This document shows, one piece after another, positions 15,172-23,516 of a DNA stretch of 64,000 nt (positions within the stretch are counted from its first letter, which is position 1; every line of letters starts with the position of its first letter). A program made the position numbers and the translations under genes. Below the pieces are notes generated by a model. It saw only the letters and a program-made list of their open reading frames with translations. It had not been told where the DNA came from and did not search any database. Source of the DNA: Ruminococcus sp. YRD2003 (GTDB taxonomy: Bacteria > Bacillota > Clostridia > Oscillospirales > Ruminococcaceae); the NCBI GenBank assembly GCA_900109435.1, contig FNZT01000010.1, forward strand, positions 62,001 through 126,000, written 5' to 3'.

Positions 15172-15223
15172 GGGCTACCAAATACGTAACGCAGTTTTAC
15201 GGCTCGGTAGCCCGCTTTTTTGT
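15172..15223 (+). terminator. Second hairpin with T-run
   Basis: GGGCTACC (15172-15179) pairs with GGTAGCCC (15206-15213), followed by a run of T to 15223. The right half (CGGTAGCCCGCTTTTT) resembles 63780-63800, so this may be part of a repeat rather than a dedicated terminator. Confidence 0.5.
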
Positions 15224-15290
15224 TTTTGAGACCACAGAGGGGGTGCCTTTGAATATAACCGCGGCGCTCATGCAATTCGGAGGTGACGAT

Positions 15291-15476
15291 TTGAAGCTTT
15301 CAAAACTGACAAAGTATCTGCTTTTCACTTTCACAGTCACGTGGGTGATCGCGATGATCGGCTGTAATGCCTTCAACAGCAGCACTGCATCGGGAAAATC
15401 GCTCTTTCATCATGCTCTCGCGTTGTGTATGTTTATACCCACGGTCGGCGCTCTCTTCGCCGAGCTCGAACAATAA
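15291..15476 (+). pseudogene. N-terminal remnant of a CPBP-type intramembrane protease
   Basis: A TTG start at 15291 lies just after GGAGGTGA and gives 61 residues: MKLSKLTKYLLFTFTVTW then VIAMIGCNAF..., HALALCMFIPTVGALFAELE. The two hydrophobic segments and their spacing match the first transmembrane helices of CPBP (Abi/YdiL) proteases. The catalytic EExxxR and downstream helices are missing. The frame stops at TAA just before the half-copy of the giant hairpin repeat (15493-15565). I read it as a gene truncated by repeat-associated rearrangement. A genuine small membrane protein is the alternative. Confidence 0.5.
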
Positions 15477-15492
15477 TGAAAACAGCCGCTAA

Positions 15493-15565
15493 TGTCTGTA
15501 CCTATACGGAAGTATTACGGAGTATTTATTGAGGGAAATCCTTCTGAAAAAGGGTCCCGCTAACA
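15493..15565. repeat. Half-copy of the giant hairpin repeat
   Basis: The stretch TGTCTGTACCTATACGGAAG and the following bases up to GAGGGAAAT...GAAAAAGGGT align with the left arm of the element at 475-545. Only one arm is present. It follows the truncated CPBP gene and its reverse complement encodes the last residues of dpaB. Confidence 0.7.
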
Positions 15566-16176
15566 GCGCGGTCCCGTATCGCTTCCGTAGGGTGGTAGAT
15601 TATCGGACGGAGCTGAACTCCGCGCAGAGCCGCATTCACCGCCTCGGGCAGCAGCTCAAACTCTGCCACCAGTGACGCGGGTTTGCGCTCGATATCGTCC
15701 TGAAGCATCGGCACGAAGTAGTAGTTCTTGCGGTTGAACAGCTCCCCGATATTCTTCGCCGACCCGAGCAGCGAATCGTTCGACGCTATCGCCAGCACAA
15801 CAGGCTTGCCGCGGCGCAGATGCGACTTCACCGCCATAGTCGCGGCGCTGTCGGTGATGCCTGCTGCAAGCTTCGCTGCCGTATTCGACGTACAAGGCGC
15901 AACGACAAGGATATCGGTCATATCCTTCGGACCTATGGGCTCGGCGGAGGAGATGTCCGTGATGACCGCGCGTCCGCATATCTCCGCGAGCCGTGCGGTG
16001 TTCTCCGCACCCGTGCCGAAGCGCGTGTCCAGCGAAGCGGCAGTCTCCGACATCACGGGTACAAGCTCCGCACCCATTTCCCTAAGCTTCTCCGCCTGTG
16101 CAAAGCTCCGCGCGAAAGTACAGAAAGAGCCCGTCATCACGTAGCCTATCCTGATACCGATAAGATTAGTCTCCAC
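15526..16176 (-). CDS. dpaB: Dipicolinate synthase subunit B, with repeat-derived C-terminus
   Basis: I place the start at GTG 16174-16176, with GGAGG 8 nt upstream, giving 216 residues. It is a flavoprotein-like protein: IGYVMTGSFCTFARSFAQAE at the N-terminus, ILVVAPCTSNTAAKLAAGI in the middle and LAIASNDSLLGSAKNIGELF, as in SpoVFB/DpaB. With DpaA it makes dipicolinic acid from the lysine-pathway intermediate in the mother cell of sporulating Bacillota. The last ~12 residues (TLFQKDFPQ and those before it) are encoded by the half-copy of the giant hairpin repeat, so the native C-terminus has been replaced. It overlaps dpaA by 11 nt. Confidence 0.85.
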   Translation of the reverse strand: METNLIGIRIGYVMTGSFCTFARSFAQAEKLREMGAELVPVMSETAASLDTRFGTGAENTARLAEICGRAVITDISSAEPIGPKDMTDILVVAPCTSNTAAKLAAGITDSAATMAVKSHLRRGKPVVLAIASNDSLLGSAKNIGELFNRKNYYFVPMLQDDIERKPASLVAEFELLPEAVNAALRGVQLRPIIYHPTEAIRDRAVSGTLFQKDFPQ

Positions 16177-17035
16177 AGCTTCCGCCTCCTTCCTCAACAA
16201 GCGCGGAAACGGCGTCCGCGACTATCTCTCCCGCAGTCACGGGAGCTTTCTTCGCGGGCAGACCTCCCGCACGTATGAGATTCTCTCCCAGCATATCAGC
16301 CGCCTCGCGCGAGAAGCCGCCCTCGCCCGAGGCAAGTTCGATAAACAGCGTGTTTCTGTGCGATATGCCGAGATTCCCGCGCGTGAACACCGTCTCGGGC
16401 GAGGTGTTGAAAACAAGAGCGTGCCCGCCGCCGATGTCGTTCGTGTACACCGACTTCACGCCGAGCATTTCCGCTTTTGCCACCGCTTTCGGACTGCGCA
16501 CGGCTGCCGTAACGTCCGCACCGAAGCCGCGCAGTATCATCGCGAGCGATGTGCCTATCCTGCCGAGACCGACAATGAGCACGGGCAGTCCGCAAAGTGC
16601 AACGTCGAGCCTTTCAAGCGCGAGCTGTACCGCGCCCTCTGCGGTGAGGACGGCGTTTTTCAGCAGGAGCTCCTCGCGCTCCATGTAGCTGACGAGGCTG
16701 TGCCGCGGGAAGAGCTCTGCGAGGCGGGCGTCCGCAAGCCCCGTGAAGACAGTGCCGCCCTCCCTGACAGCAGCGGCGACGTCCGCGGCGGCGAGGACAG
16801 CGCTGAAATGCGGAGCGGTGATATTCCCGTCGGAGCCGAGCCCGCGCATCGGGAGCACCGCAAAGTCGAACTCGCCGACAGTATCGGGAGCGCCCGCAAG
16901 GTGTCGGATATCGGCGGGAAGAGCAGAGCTGTCAAAGCCCGCGAGCGTAACTCCGTATCTCCGCGCGAGCCGCGCCGCACAGTGTGCCTGCCGCATATCG
17001 CCGCCCGCGATAAGTATCTTTATATCATGTCTCAT
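16166..17035 (-). CDS. dpaA: Dipicolinate synthase subunit A
   Basis: The ATG at 17033-17035 has GGAG 6 nt upstream and gives 289 residues; an ATG 12 nt further upstream lacks a site. The N-terminal domain begins IKILIAGGDMRQ, like SpoVFA. The Rossmann domain has VLIVGLGRIGTSLAMIL near residue 150 and the distal FIELASGEGG and AGGLPAKKAPVTAGEIV match the dipicolinate synthase A/D-2-hydroxyacid dehydrogenase-like fold. The pair dpaA-dpaB is the classical spoVF operon. No mother-cell promoter is obvious within 200 nt upstream. The presence of these genes suggests sporulation ancestry; it does not prove that the organism makes spores. Confidence 0.88.
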   Translation of the reverse strand: MRHDIKILIAGGDMRQAHCAARLARRYGVTLAGFDSSALPADIRHLAGAPDTVGEFDFAVLPMRGLGSDGNITAPHFSAVLAAADVAAAVREGGTVFTGLADARLAELFPRHSLVSYMEREELLLKNAVLTAEGAVQLALERLDVALCGLPVLIVGLGRIGTSLAMILRGFGADVTAAVRSPKAVAKAEMLGVKSVYTNDIGGGHALVFNTSPETVFTRGNLGISHRNTLFIELASGEGGFSREAADMLGENLIRAGGLPAKKAPVTAGEIVADAVSALVEEGGGSCGD

Positions 17036-17193
17036 AACGTTCTCCATTCTGACAAAGATTCAGACCTGCCGTCCGCGTGTGCTAACGGCAATCTCTGTAC
17101 ATTATATGGCGATAAGCGTGAATTTGTGCGCGTGAAAGGGAGCTCGCCGAACGCCTCCCGACTGTCGGAACAGTGAGAATATGGTGAAAATTG

Positions 17194-17222
17194 TTGCTAA
17201 ATCAAAAAAGCTGTGGTATAAT
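17194..17222 (+). promoter_or_regulatory. Sigma-A promoter of RING-finger membrane protein gene
   Basis: TTGCTA (17194-17199), a 17-nt spacer and TATAAT (17217-17222), 40 nt before the start codon. Confidence 0.65.
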
Positions 17223-17261
17223 AGTGGTGATATGAACTCATCTGGACAGGAGGGAGGAAAT

Positions 17262-18203
17262 ATGAACTTTATCGGAGAAAAATGCGCCGCCTGCGGAGAG
17301 GTATTCACCGAGGGCGACGATATCGTAGTCTGCCCCGAATGCGGCTCGCCGCACCACCGCGCCTGCTACAAGGCTGAAAACAAATGCGCGAATTCTGCCC
17401 TCCACGGTACGGACGAGAGCTGGCACAGCTCTGCCGAGGAACTGCACGAGGAGGAGAATAACGAGAGAAAGTTCGTGATATGCTCCGCGTGCCACTTCCC
17501 GAACAGCCTCGACGCCGAAAACTGCGTGAGATGCGGCGCCGACCTCTCCCCCGACGAGGCAGGCGATGAGGAGGACGAGCCTGTCTTCGGAGTGCCGCGC
17601 CCCTATCTCGGCTTCAATCCCGAGGAGGATATGGGCGGCTCGCCGCTCAGGGATGTTGCGGACTTCGTGAAGACGAACACCATTTACTATATCCCCATAT
17701 TCAAGCGGATGAAGGACACGGGGAGAAGCATTTCCTTCAACCTGATAAGCTTCGTATTCCCGCCCGTCTACTTCGCAAACAGGAGGATGTGGTTCTGGGC
17801 TCTGCTGTCGCTCATCGTGACCGTTCTGCTGTCTATGCCGCTGGCGGTGAGCTACCTCATCGCGGACGGTATCGAGGGCAGCTACAGCGTTTTCCCTGCC
17901 GAGCTGATACAGAAGATATACGACAACCGCCATACGCTCTCCATGCTCGTGGACGTGTGCAATGTGGCGGATATGCTCATACGCATCACGTTCTGCCTGT
18001 TCAGCAATAAGCTGTATTACCGCTTCGTGCTGAAGTCGCTCAGGCGGCTCAGAGCGCACAGCGAGGGCGAGCTCAGGCGCGAGGAGATATTCGCGGCGGG
18101 CGGAGTAAGGATACTCAATACGCTTCTGGTGGCGGTGATGTCGCTCGCGATGACCTTCGTCGCCATGTACGCGACTTACCTGTTTCTCGGCCTTATATTG
18201 TGA
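17262..18203 (+). CDS. Membrane protein with N-terminal RING-like zinc finger and zinc ribbon
   Basis: The start ATG 17262 follows AGGAGGGAGG; 313 residues. Residues about 6-45 (CAACGEVF, then VVCPECGSPHHRACYKAENKC) form a prokaryotic RING/PHD-like double zinc site. Residues about 70-95 (CSACHFPNSLDAENCVRCGA) form a zinc ribbon. An acidic linker follows, then a DUF2628-like segment and three or four membrane helices (WFWALLSLIVTVLLSMPLAV, ..., LLVAVMSLAMTFVAMYATYL). Such proteins are common in Clostridia; whether the RING-like part has any ubiquitin-like role is unknown, and a structural zinc module sensing or recruiting partners at the membrane is more likely. Single-gene unit with its own promoter and terminator. 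Confidence 0.75.
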   Translation: MNFIGEKCAACGEVFTEGDDIVVCPECGSPHHRACYKAENKCANSALHGTDESWHSSAEELHEEENNERKFVICSACHFPNSLDAENCVRCGADLSPDEAGDEEDEPVFGVPRPYLGFNPEEDMGGSPLRDVADFVKTNTIYYIPIFKRMKDTGRSISFNLISFVFPPVYFANRRMWFWALLSLIVTVLLSMPLAVSYLIADGIEGSYSVFPAELIQKIYDNRHTLSMLVDVCNVADMLIRITFCLFSNKLYYRFVLKSLRRLRAHSEGELRREEIFAAGGVRILNTLLVAVMSLAMTFVAMYATYLFLGLIL

Positions 18204-18257
18204 CCGAAAGGGACGCATCATGCGCTGTCCCATGCGGCAGTATTACGTGTGACATAT

Positions 18258-18290
18258 CTCCGGGGGAGTGATCTCCCGGAGTTTTTTTAT
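18258..18290 (+). terminator. Rho-independent terminator
   Basis: CTCCGGG (18258-18264) pairs with CCCGGAG (18275-18281), followed by TTTTTTT. Confidence 0.85.
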
Positions 18291-18539
18291 TCTCCGTGCG
18301 CTTTCGTCAACCTGTCACGGATATCGAAGTACACCATCATCGGCTCAACATTCAATCGTCACGATTTACAATTAGTGCAATAACAATTACTATTCAATTG
18401 GTATGAATTGCCTATTGCGGGTTTGAGCCATTTTGTGCTATAACGGTTTTGAATAAACTCATATATATAAGCATATAATCACCTGTTCAGCAGTATTCAG
18501 GATAACTGCCATCACAAAAGCAAAGGAGACGATCACAGT
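18291..18539. other. AT-rich intergenic DNA upstream of the pilus operon
   Basis: No gene seen. It has a possible -10 box TATAAT at 18474-18479 with a TTGAAT 19 nt upstream (weak promoter). A partly palindromic segment (CAATTAGTGCAATAACAATT then ACTATTCAATTG, about 18369-18400) could be an operator. Base composition is clearly more AT-rich than the flanks. Confidence 0.4.
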
Positions 18540-18692
18540 ATGCAAATGATAACAGGACAAAAAACAGGAGACATTCTGCTTTCAGAAGGGCGTGTGCCGC
18601 TTTACGGCAAGTTTTCCGAGTGCTGCCGTATGTCACGGAGTGCGTCGGCTTTCGGAAGTATGTCTCCCTCAAGGCAGCGAAAGAGAGGATGA
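18540..18692 (+). CDS. Possible 50-residue leader ORF of the pilus operon
   Basis: An ATG at 18540 preceded by AAAGGAG opens a 50-codon frame beginning MQMITGQKTGDILLSEGRVP and ending in an Arg/Ser-rich tail. Its TGA at 18690-18692 overlaps the ATGATG start of the signal-peptidase-like gene. The good ribosome-binding site and stop-start overlap suggest translational coupling. There is no recognisable domain, and it may be a remnant or a non-functional frame. Confidence 0.3.
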   Translation: MQMITGQKTGDILLSEGRVPLYGKFSECCRMSRSASAFGSMSPSRQRKRG

Positions 18693-18694
18693 TG

Positions 18695-18991
18695 ATGGAT
18701 ACTGACACTGCCGAAAGCAATGTATCCCGAGCAGGACCCGTAAAGGATGAAAAGGCTTCAGTATCTCAGGTGAAGCCGCACAAAAAAAGAACTGCGAAAA
18801 GCTATGCATTACACTTTCTTGTCAAGATATCAGTAACTGCACTTGTTCTTGCCGTTATCTTCAGGTTCATTGCAGGTATCCACATCTGTCACACCAACTG
18901 CGCTTACCCTACCATCAGGGACGGCGAATTCTGCCTGACTTATCGGCTGGCAGACTTAAAGCAGGGTACGAGGAAGGCTAAGCCTTGCTGA
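18695..18991 (+). pseudogene. Truncated signal peptidase I-like protein with Cys at the Ser position
   Basis: Start ATG 18695 (GAGAGG 6 nt upstream), 98 residues. A cytoplasmic tail, one membrane helix (about 37-62) and the segment TNCAYPTIRDGEFCLTYRLA, which aligns with the catalytic (N/G)SMYPTI(K/R)DGD box of S26 signal peptidases. The catalytic Ser position is Cys69. After DLKQG the frame ends within eight residues, so the catalytic Lys region and the rest of the fold are absent. Sortase pilus loci often contain a SipA-like peptidase, sometimes with an altered Ser. The truncation, running directly into the sortase start, looks like an internal deletion. Confidence 0.65.
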
Positions 18992-19689
18992 AATTCTGGA
19001 AACGGCTGAACGAACTGTACGGCTGGTCACTTATCGCCGTATTCGGGCTCGTCATGCTAATCGGTCTATGGCAGGTGTATGACAACTATTATCTGTATAC
19101 TCATACGCTTGACAAGAGAGTTCTCAGATACAAACCCGATCCCAAGAAGCCCGAAGCAACAGCCGATTCCCCGATCACCTATGATATGGCAGGATGGCTC
19201 ACTGTAGACGGAACAAATATAGATTATCCTGTCATGCAGGGAAAAGATAACAATTCTTACCTGAATACCGATCCGTTCGGAAACTACAGCCTGACCGGCA
19301 GCATTTTCCTTGACAGCAGGTCTTCTCCCGATTTTTCGGACGAATACTCTGTCGTTTACGGTCATCATATGGACTACGGCAAGATGTTCGGCGCCCTTGA
19401 TGACTTTCTGAATGAAAAATATTTAAAGCAGCATTCGTCGGGGACCCTCATGGTCGGACGAAACGCTGAGAAAGTTTATGACATTGAATGCTTTGCCTCT
19501 ATGAAGGTGAGCGCAAAAGAAAAAATCGTCTTTGATATGAAGCAGGACCAGATACGACAGTTTATCCACGACAACGCTGTTGTACTGACACAGGAGGAAG
19601 ACAGCCGTATCCTCGCGCTGTCTACCTGCGTTGATGCCAATTCGGTAACAAGAGTCGTGGTGTTCTGCTATATCAGAGACAGCGAATGA
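18985..19689 (+). CDS. Class B-type sortase (pilus locus)
   Basis: A 234-residue membrane-anchored transpeptidase with a TTG start after GAGGAAGG. One N-terminal helix (about 12-30), then the sortase domain with GWLTVDGTNIDYPVMQ, SIFLDSRSSPDFSDEYSVVY, catalytic His127 (YGHHM), Cys215 (LSTC) and Arg223 (TRVVV). The LDSR...YGHHM pattern is that of class B sortases used for pilus assembly in Clostridia. It is placed just upstream of two pilin-type genes, whose products it likely links or anchors. It overlaps the truncated signal peptidase by 7 nt. The catalytic triad is intact. Confidence 0.9.
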   Translation: MLKFWKRLNELYGWSLIAVFGLVMLIGLWQVYDNYYLYTHTLDKRVLRYKPDPKKPEATADSPITYDMAGWLTVDGTNIDYPVMQGKDNNSYLNTDPFGNYSLTGSIFLDSRSSPDFSDEYSVVYGHHMDYGKMFGALDDFLNEKYLKQHSSGTLMVGRNAEKVYDIECFASMKVSAKEKIVFDMKQDQIRQFIHDNAVVLTQEEDSRILALSTCVDANSVTRVVVFCYIRDSE

Positions 19690-19709
19690 TCAAGAAGGGA
19701 GGAAAGTAT

Positions 19710-20450
19710 ATGAAGCTTATAAAGATGTTTATTCCGGCTGTGGTATGCTTGCTCTCCCTTTGGGTGTTTTTCTCCGTAAGGACGGATGCATTCGCTTATG
19801 AAGCGATAAATGTAACGATCCCCGTGGACTGCTTTACGGTCTACGGTGACAATACACACACCTACGAAGTGAAGATCGAACCGAAAAATGAAGAAGCTCC
19901 CAAGCCTGTCAGTGACAGCCTCAATATCTCCGAGGACGGCACGGGAACTTTTGATATATCCATTACAGAACCGGGAACTTATATCTATAATATATATGAG
20001 GTTGCAGGGAGCAACGAAAATATACAATATGACAGCAGCAGTTATACTGTCACTGTGTATGCGGAAAATGCCGAAGACGGCGGTCTGCGTTATTCGATAA
20101 CAGCTTGCAGCACGGGAAGTGACAGCAAGGCTGAGAGCATTGCTTTTCAGGATATCGTGCTTTCTGCTGCGGAGAAGGTTCCCACAACAACAATGACAAC
20201 AACGACAACAACAACAACTACTACTACTGCTACGATGACAACATTAACCGACACTACTACTGCTGTCACTTCAACGACAACTGCTGTGACAACAAAAAAA
20301 CAAAGTACTGACATTATCAGTGATATCATGACCGGAGATAATTTTCCGGCTCACGCGATCAGGCTCGTCATGCTGATCTCAGCAATGACAGCGATCTTCG
20401 CATTCCTTTTCAAGCGTGATCAGAGTGAGGAGGAAAAGAAGAATGAATAA
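19710..20450 (+). CDS. Minor pilin with Spy0128-like isopeptide domain and Thr-rich stalk
   Basis: Start ATG 19710 after AAGGGAGG; 246 residues. A signal peptide (cut near TDAFA), a Spy0128/FctA-type pilin domain (about 30-150; INVTIPVDCFTVYGDN, TGTFDISITEPGTYIYNIYE), a Thr-only tract (about 160-200, encoded by ACA/ACT triplet repeats), and a C-terminal helix (AIRLVMLISAMTAIFAFLF) with a charged tail. There is no LPXTG-type motif before the helix, so it may be membrane-retained or attached by another signal. The triplet tract is a likely site of length variation. It overlaps the next pilin gene by 8 nt. Confidence 0.75.
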   Translation: MKLIKMFIPAVVCLLSLWVFFSVRTDAFAYEAINVTIPVDCFTVYGDNTHTYEVKIEPKNEEAPKPVSDSLNISEDGTGTFDISITEPGTYIYNIYEVAGSNENIQYDSSSYTVTVYAENAEDGGLRYSITACSTGSDSKAESIAFQDIVLSAAEKVPTTTMTTTTTTTTTTTATMTTLTDTTTAVTSTTTAVTTKKQSTDIISDIMTGDNFPAHAIRLVMLISAMTAIFAFLFKRDQSEEEKKNE

Positions 20451-23350
20451 AATAACTAAAAAATTAGCAAGTATCGCCTGTGCATTCACAATGATGCTTT
20501 CATCTGCGGCGACCTGTTTTTCTGCCGCTCCTGCCGAAACAGCGGCTTTTTCATCAGAGACTTCCGCAAAGATCAGCGAAACGGCTCTGACAGGCTCGGA
20601 TGAGGTGCTGACAGAACAGAACATCGCCCTCTATCCCAACGGCGAAGAGGCTGAACAGGTCATCACGCTGAACGGACTGATGCCGAAGGGCGCGACCGCA
20701 GAAGCGGTCGATGTTTCCGAGCAGCACGAGGGCGTTTCAGCCTATGACATAACGATAAGCAGCGGCGAAGAGGAATATCAGCCGGGTGAGGCAAACCCGA
20801 TACGTGTCGAGATCAGCGATCCCGCTATCTCTGATTCCGTTTATATCGAGCTTTGGCATATCGCAGACGACGGCACCCGTGAGCGTATCACGGAGTTTTC
20901 AATAACAGATAACATCATCAGCTTTGAAGCGACTGCCTTTTCGGTCTATGAGATAGTGACTGCTCCGGAGCCGCTCCCCGATGAAACGATTACAGCGCAA
21001 ACAGTCGAGGAACTGGACGGTAAGGGATTTTTAATTTCCAATAAGGAAGGCAGTAATTCATATTATTGTATGGGGCAGACTACAAATCACAACGATAAAA
21101 ACAATCCCATTACAGTAATCCAAAAAACGACTAAGAACGATATGGACAATGCAGCCGTATGGTATTTTAATAAGAATGATGATAACAAATACCTCATATA
21201 TACCCTGATAGGCGAAGAAAAGGTATATATGAAAATGACGACCGACGGAAATCAGGGAGTTATGGCTCTGGTCCCGGAAGCTGATGCGACCGCTTTCGAT
21301 GTCACGCCGAACACGAATAATAACATCAAAGTGGGATCCGTCTTCGGGGCGGTTTGTTGAGACAACCCACGAAAGCATTGAAGGACTTGCCGAAGCACAG
21401 CTTGAAGAGCTCACTTTCTTCACCTCTCCGAACGGCTCTATCTCCAAGATCCCCGCATGGCATAAGGTGCAGGTCGTTGATCTGCCTGTCGGTACGAAAT
21501 TCAGGGTCGATGAGTTCTTCAGCGAAACACCGCTCGGATACAATCTGAAAGGGTACAAAAGAGACCAGAACTCTTATATTGTTAATCCCAACGATCCCGA
21601 AAACATAGGTATTGTCAGAGAGGCCTCCAATCCTGCCATGGATGTAAAGAATGAGCGCGGCTTAGGGATATCTGCTGAAAAAATATGGGCGGACAAATAT
21701 GTTGCTTCTGAACATGAGCCCGTATATTTTGCTCTATATAAGAAAAACGGTACTTCCGAAACAATGGTGAGCAACACTGTCAAGCAGCTAAAATATCCGA
21801 ATACCACGGTCAAATGGTATCTGAGCAGCTCATACGGCGATCTGAGTAATTATGTAGTCCGTGAACTTAAAACGTTAAGTCAGCCGTGTGTTGATGAAGA
21901 CGGAAATGTTCAGACCTACAGCGGAACAGCAATACCGCTCGGCGAAGGTGCAACGGATACTCTTATGGTAGGAGCGCGCAATACAGGCAGCACTCAGATG
22001 AAAAACAAGGAATACTACGTCACCTACGAAAACGGCGAGATCAAATCTACCGCTAACAATGCCGAGGGCAAACCGCTGAAGAATACCCGTGAGGATAAAG
22101 TCACTAACACTCCTGCTGAAAAGGGTGTCAAGATACGACTGAGCGAATGGAACGGAACAGAAGCAGACAGAACTTTCAAAGCAGCACTGGCGGACGGAGC
22201 ATTCACACTGAAGCTGAACGGCGATGAGATAGATTTTGGAGAGTTTATCTCAGACGAAAACGGAACCGTCGCTGTTCTTTATGATTACAAAAAGGGCGAA
22301 AACAACGTCTACACGCTCACCCAGACCGCTGCGACGACAACATGGGTAGGTACTGAAACACCGATAAACTTCTATATTGAAGAGACTGCTGAAGGTGATC
22401 GCATCAGGATCATTAATCCCGAGGATGACGGCTGGGTCAATCATAAAGATATCACCTCGAAGGAACTCATCGGCGAGATCACCGTTTACAATAAGAAGTT
22501 GTCGCTCAGCATGATCAAATATGCATCAGGCTCGGATACTCCTCTGGCAAAAGCCGAATTTTCGCTTTACAGGGGAACTAAACAATCCGACGGAAGCTAT
22601 CTGCAAAACTATTATCCCCTCGCCGACTATGAATCGCTTGTGACGGGAGCAGATGGTATTATCCCGAAAATAGACGAAACATTGCCGTCAAGCAGATACT
22701 TCCTGAAAGAAGTACGCGCCCCTAACGGATATGAACGATTCGTTGATCCGATCGAGTTTAACATAACGAAGCTTGGAGAAGTAGAACTTATAAATAAACC
22801 GCAGGGCGTTTCTCTCGTAAGCGATACATCCGAGGAAGGAAAGGTGATCGTCCGTATCAAAGCAGGCAACAACCTCAAGGGTGTACACGTTGCTGACCTT
22901 ACTGTCAAGAAAAAGGTCGAAGGCTTATTCGGCGACAAAACAAAGCGCTTTGAATTCAAACTCGAAGTCATGAATTCTGCCGAAGAGAGCTTTGCGTGGC
23001 TTTTGAATGGCGAAGAACAGGAAAGCATCCGTTCAGGCGATACATTCACCCTTGCAGACGGCGACACTGCTGTATTCACTCTCCCGCTGGAATGCGATGT
23101 TACCATCACCGAAACGGAAGAGGATTACACAGCAAGTATGAAGCTGGACGAAACGGATAAGGGAGACACCAATTCTGTTACATTTGAGTTTTTGGCGGCT
23201 TCCGAGCTCCTTGTCACGAACACCAGAAACGGCATACTGCCGACAGGTATACCCGGCTCGCTTTGTAAAGCACTTCTGTTATTCGTGGTGCCCACGGTAC
23301 CCATTGGTGCTATTCTCTATTCCAAACGCAAAAAGAAGCGAACAGCCTGA
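20443..23350 (+). pseudogene. Backbone pilin gene interrupted by a frameshift near 21331
   Basis: The first frame (20443-21360, ATG after AGGAGG) has a signal peptide and a prealbumin-like N-terminal region, and ends at TGA 21358-21360. The downstream frame, open to 23350, carries the rest: KWDPSSGRFVETTHES, several Cna-B/SpaA-like domains (about 22500-22790), a Spy0128-like domain (LTVKKKVEGLFGDKTKRFEF) and a sorting signal ILPTGI plus helix plus RKKKR tail. Restoring one base at about 21331-21333 would give IKVWDPSSG and one protein of about 968 residues. Possibilities: recent inactivation, phase variation or a consensus error. The fragments are otherwise well conserved and free of further stops. 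Confidence 0.75.
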
Positions 23351-23376
23351 CGTCCTGACAGGATGAGTTTTGCATT

Positions 23377-23411
23377 CAGCACTCTCGTTTATCGAGGGTG
23401 CTGATTTTTTT
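23377..23411 (+). terminator. Rho-independent terminator of the pilus operon
   Basis: CAGCACTCTCG (23377-23387) pairs with CGAGGGTGCTG (23393-23403), followed by a T-run. Confidence 0.85.
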
Positions 23412-23488
23412 ACAGTCATCTCGCGGTAAGCGATGACCGAACAGCACAGCGGCAGTCGTGCTCGGCTGCCGCTGTTAGCGGACATGAA

Positions 23489-23514
23489 GAAAGCCGCCTT
23501 ATCGGCGGCTTTTT
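23489..23514. terminator. Terminator of the yloU-fakA-like operon
   Basis: AAAGCCGCC and GGCGGCTTT form a 9-bp stem with T-runs on both strands. It is placed right after the stop of the minus-strand gene at 23517. Confidence 0.75.
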
Positions 23515-23516
23515 GC

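Noticed and set aside
20188-20300. ACA-rich tract as a possible mobile-element or recombination site
   Set aside because: It is in frame and encodes a Thr-rich stalk like the other linkers in this window.
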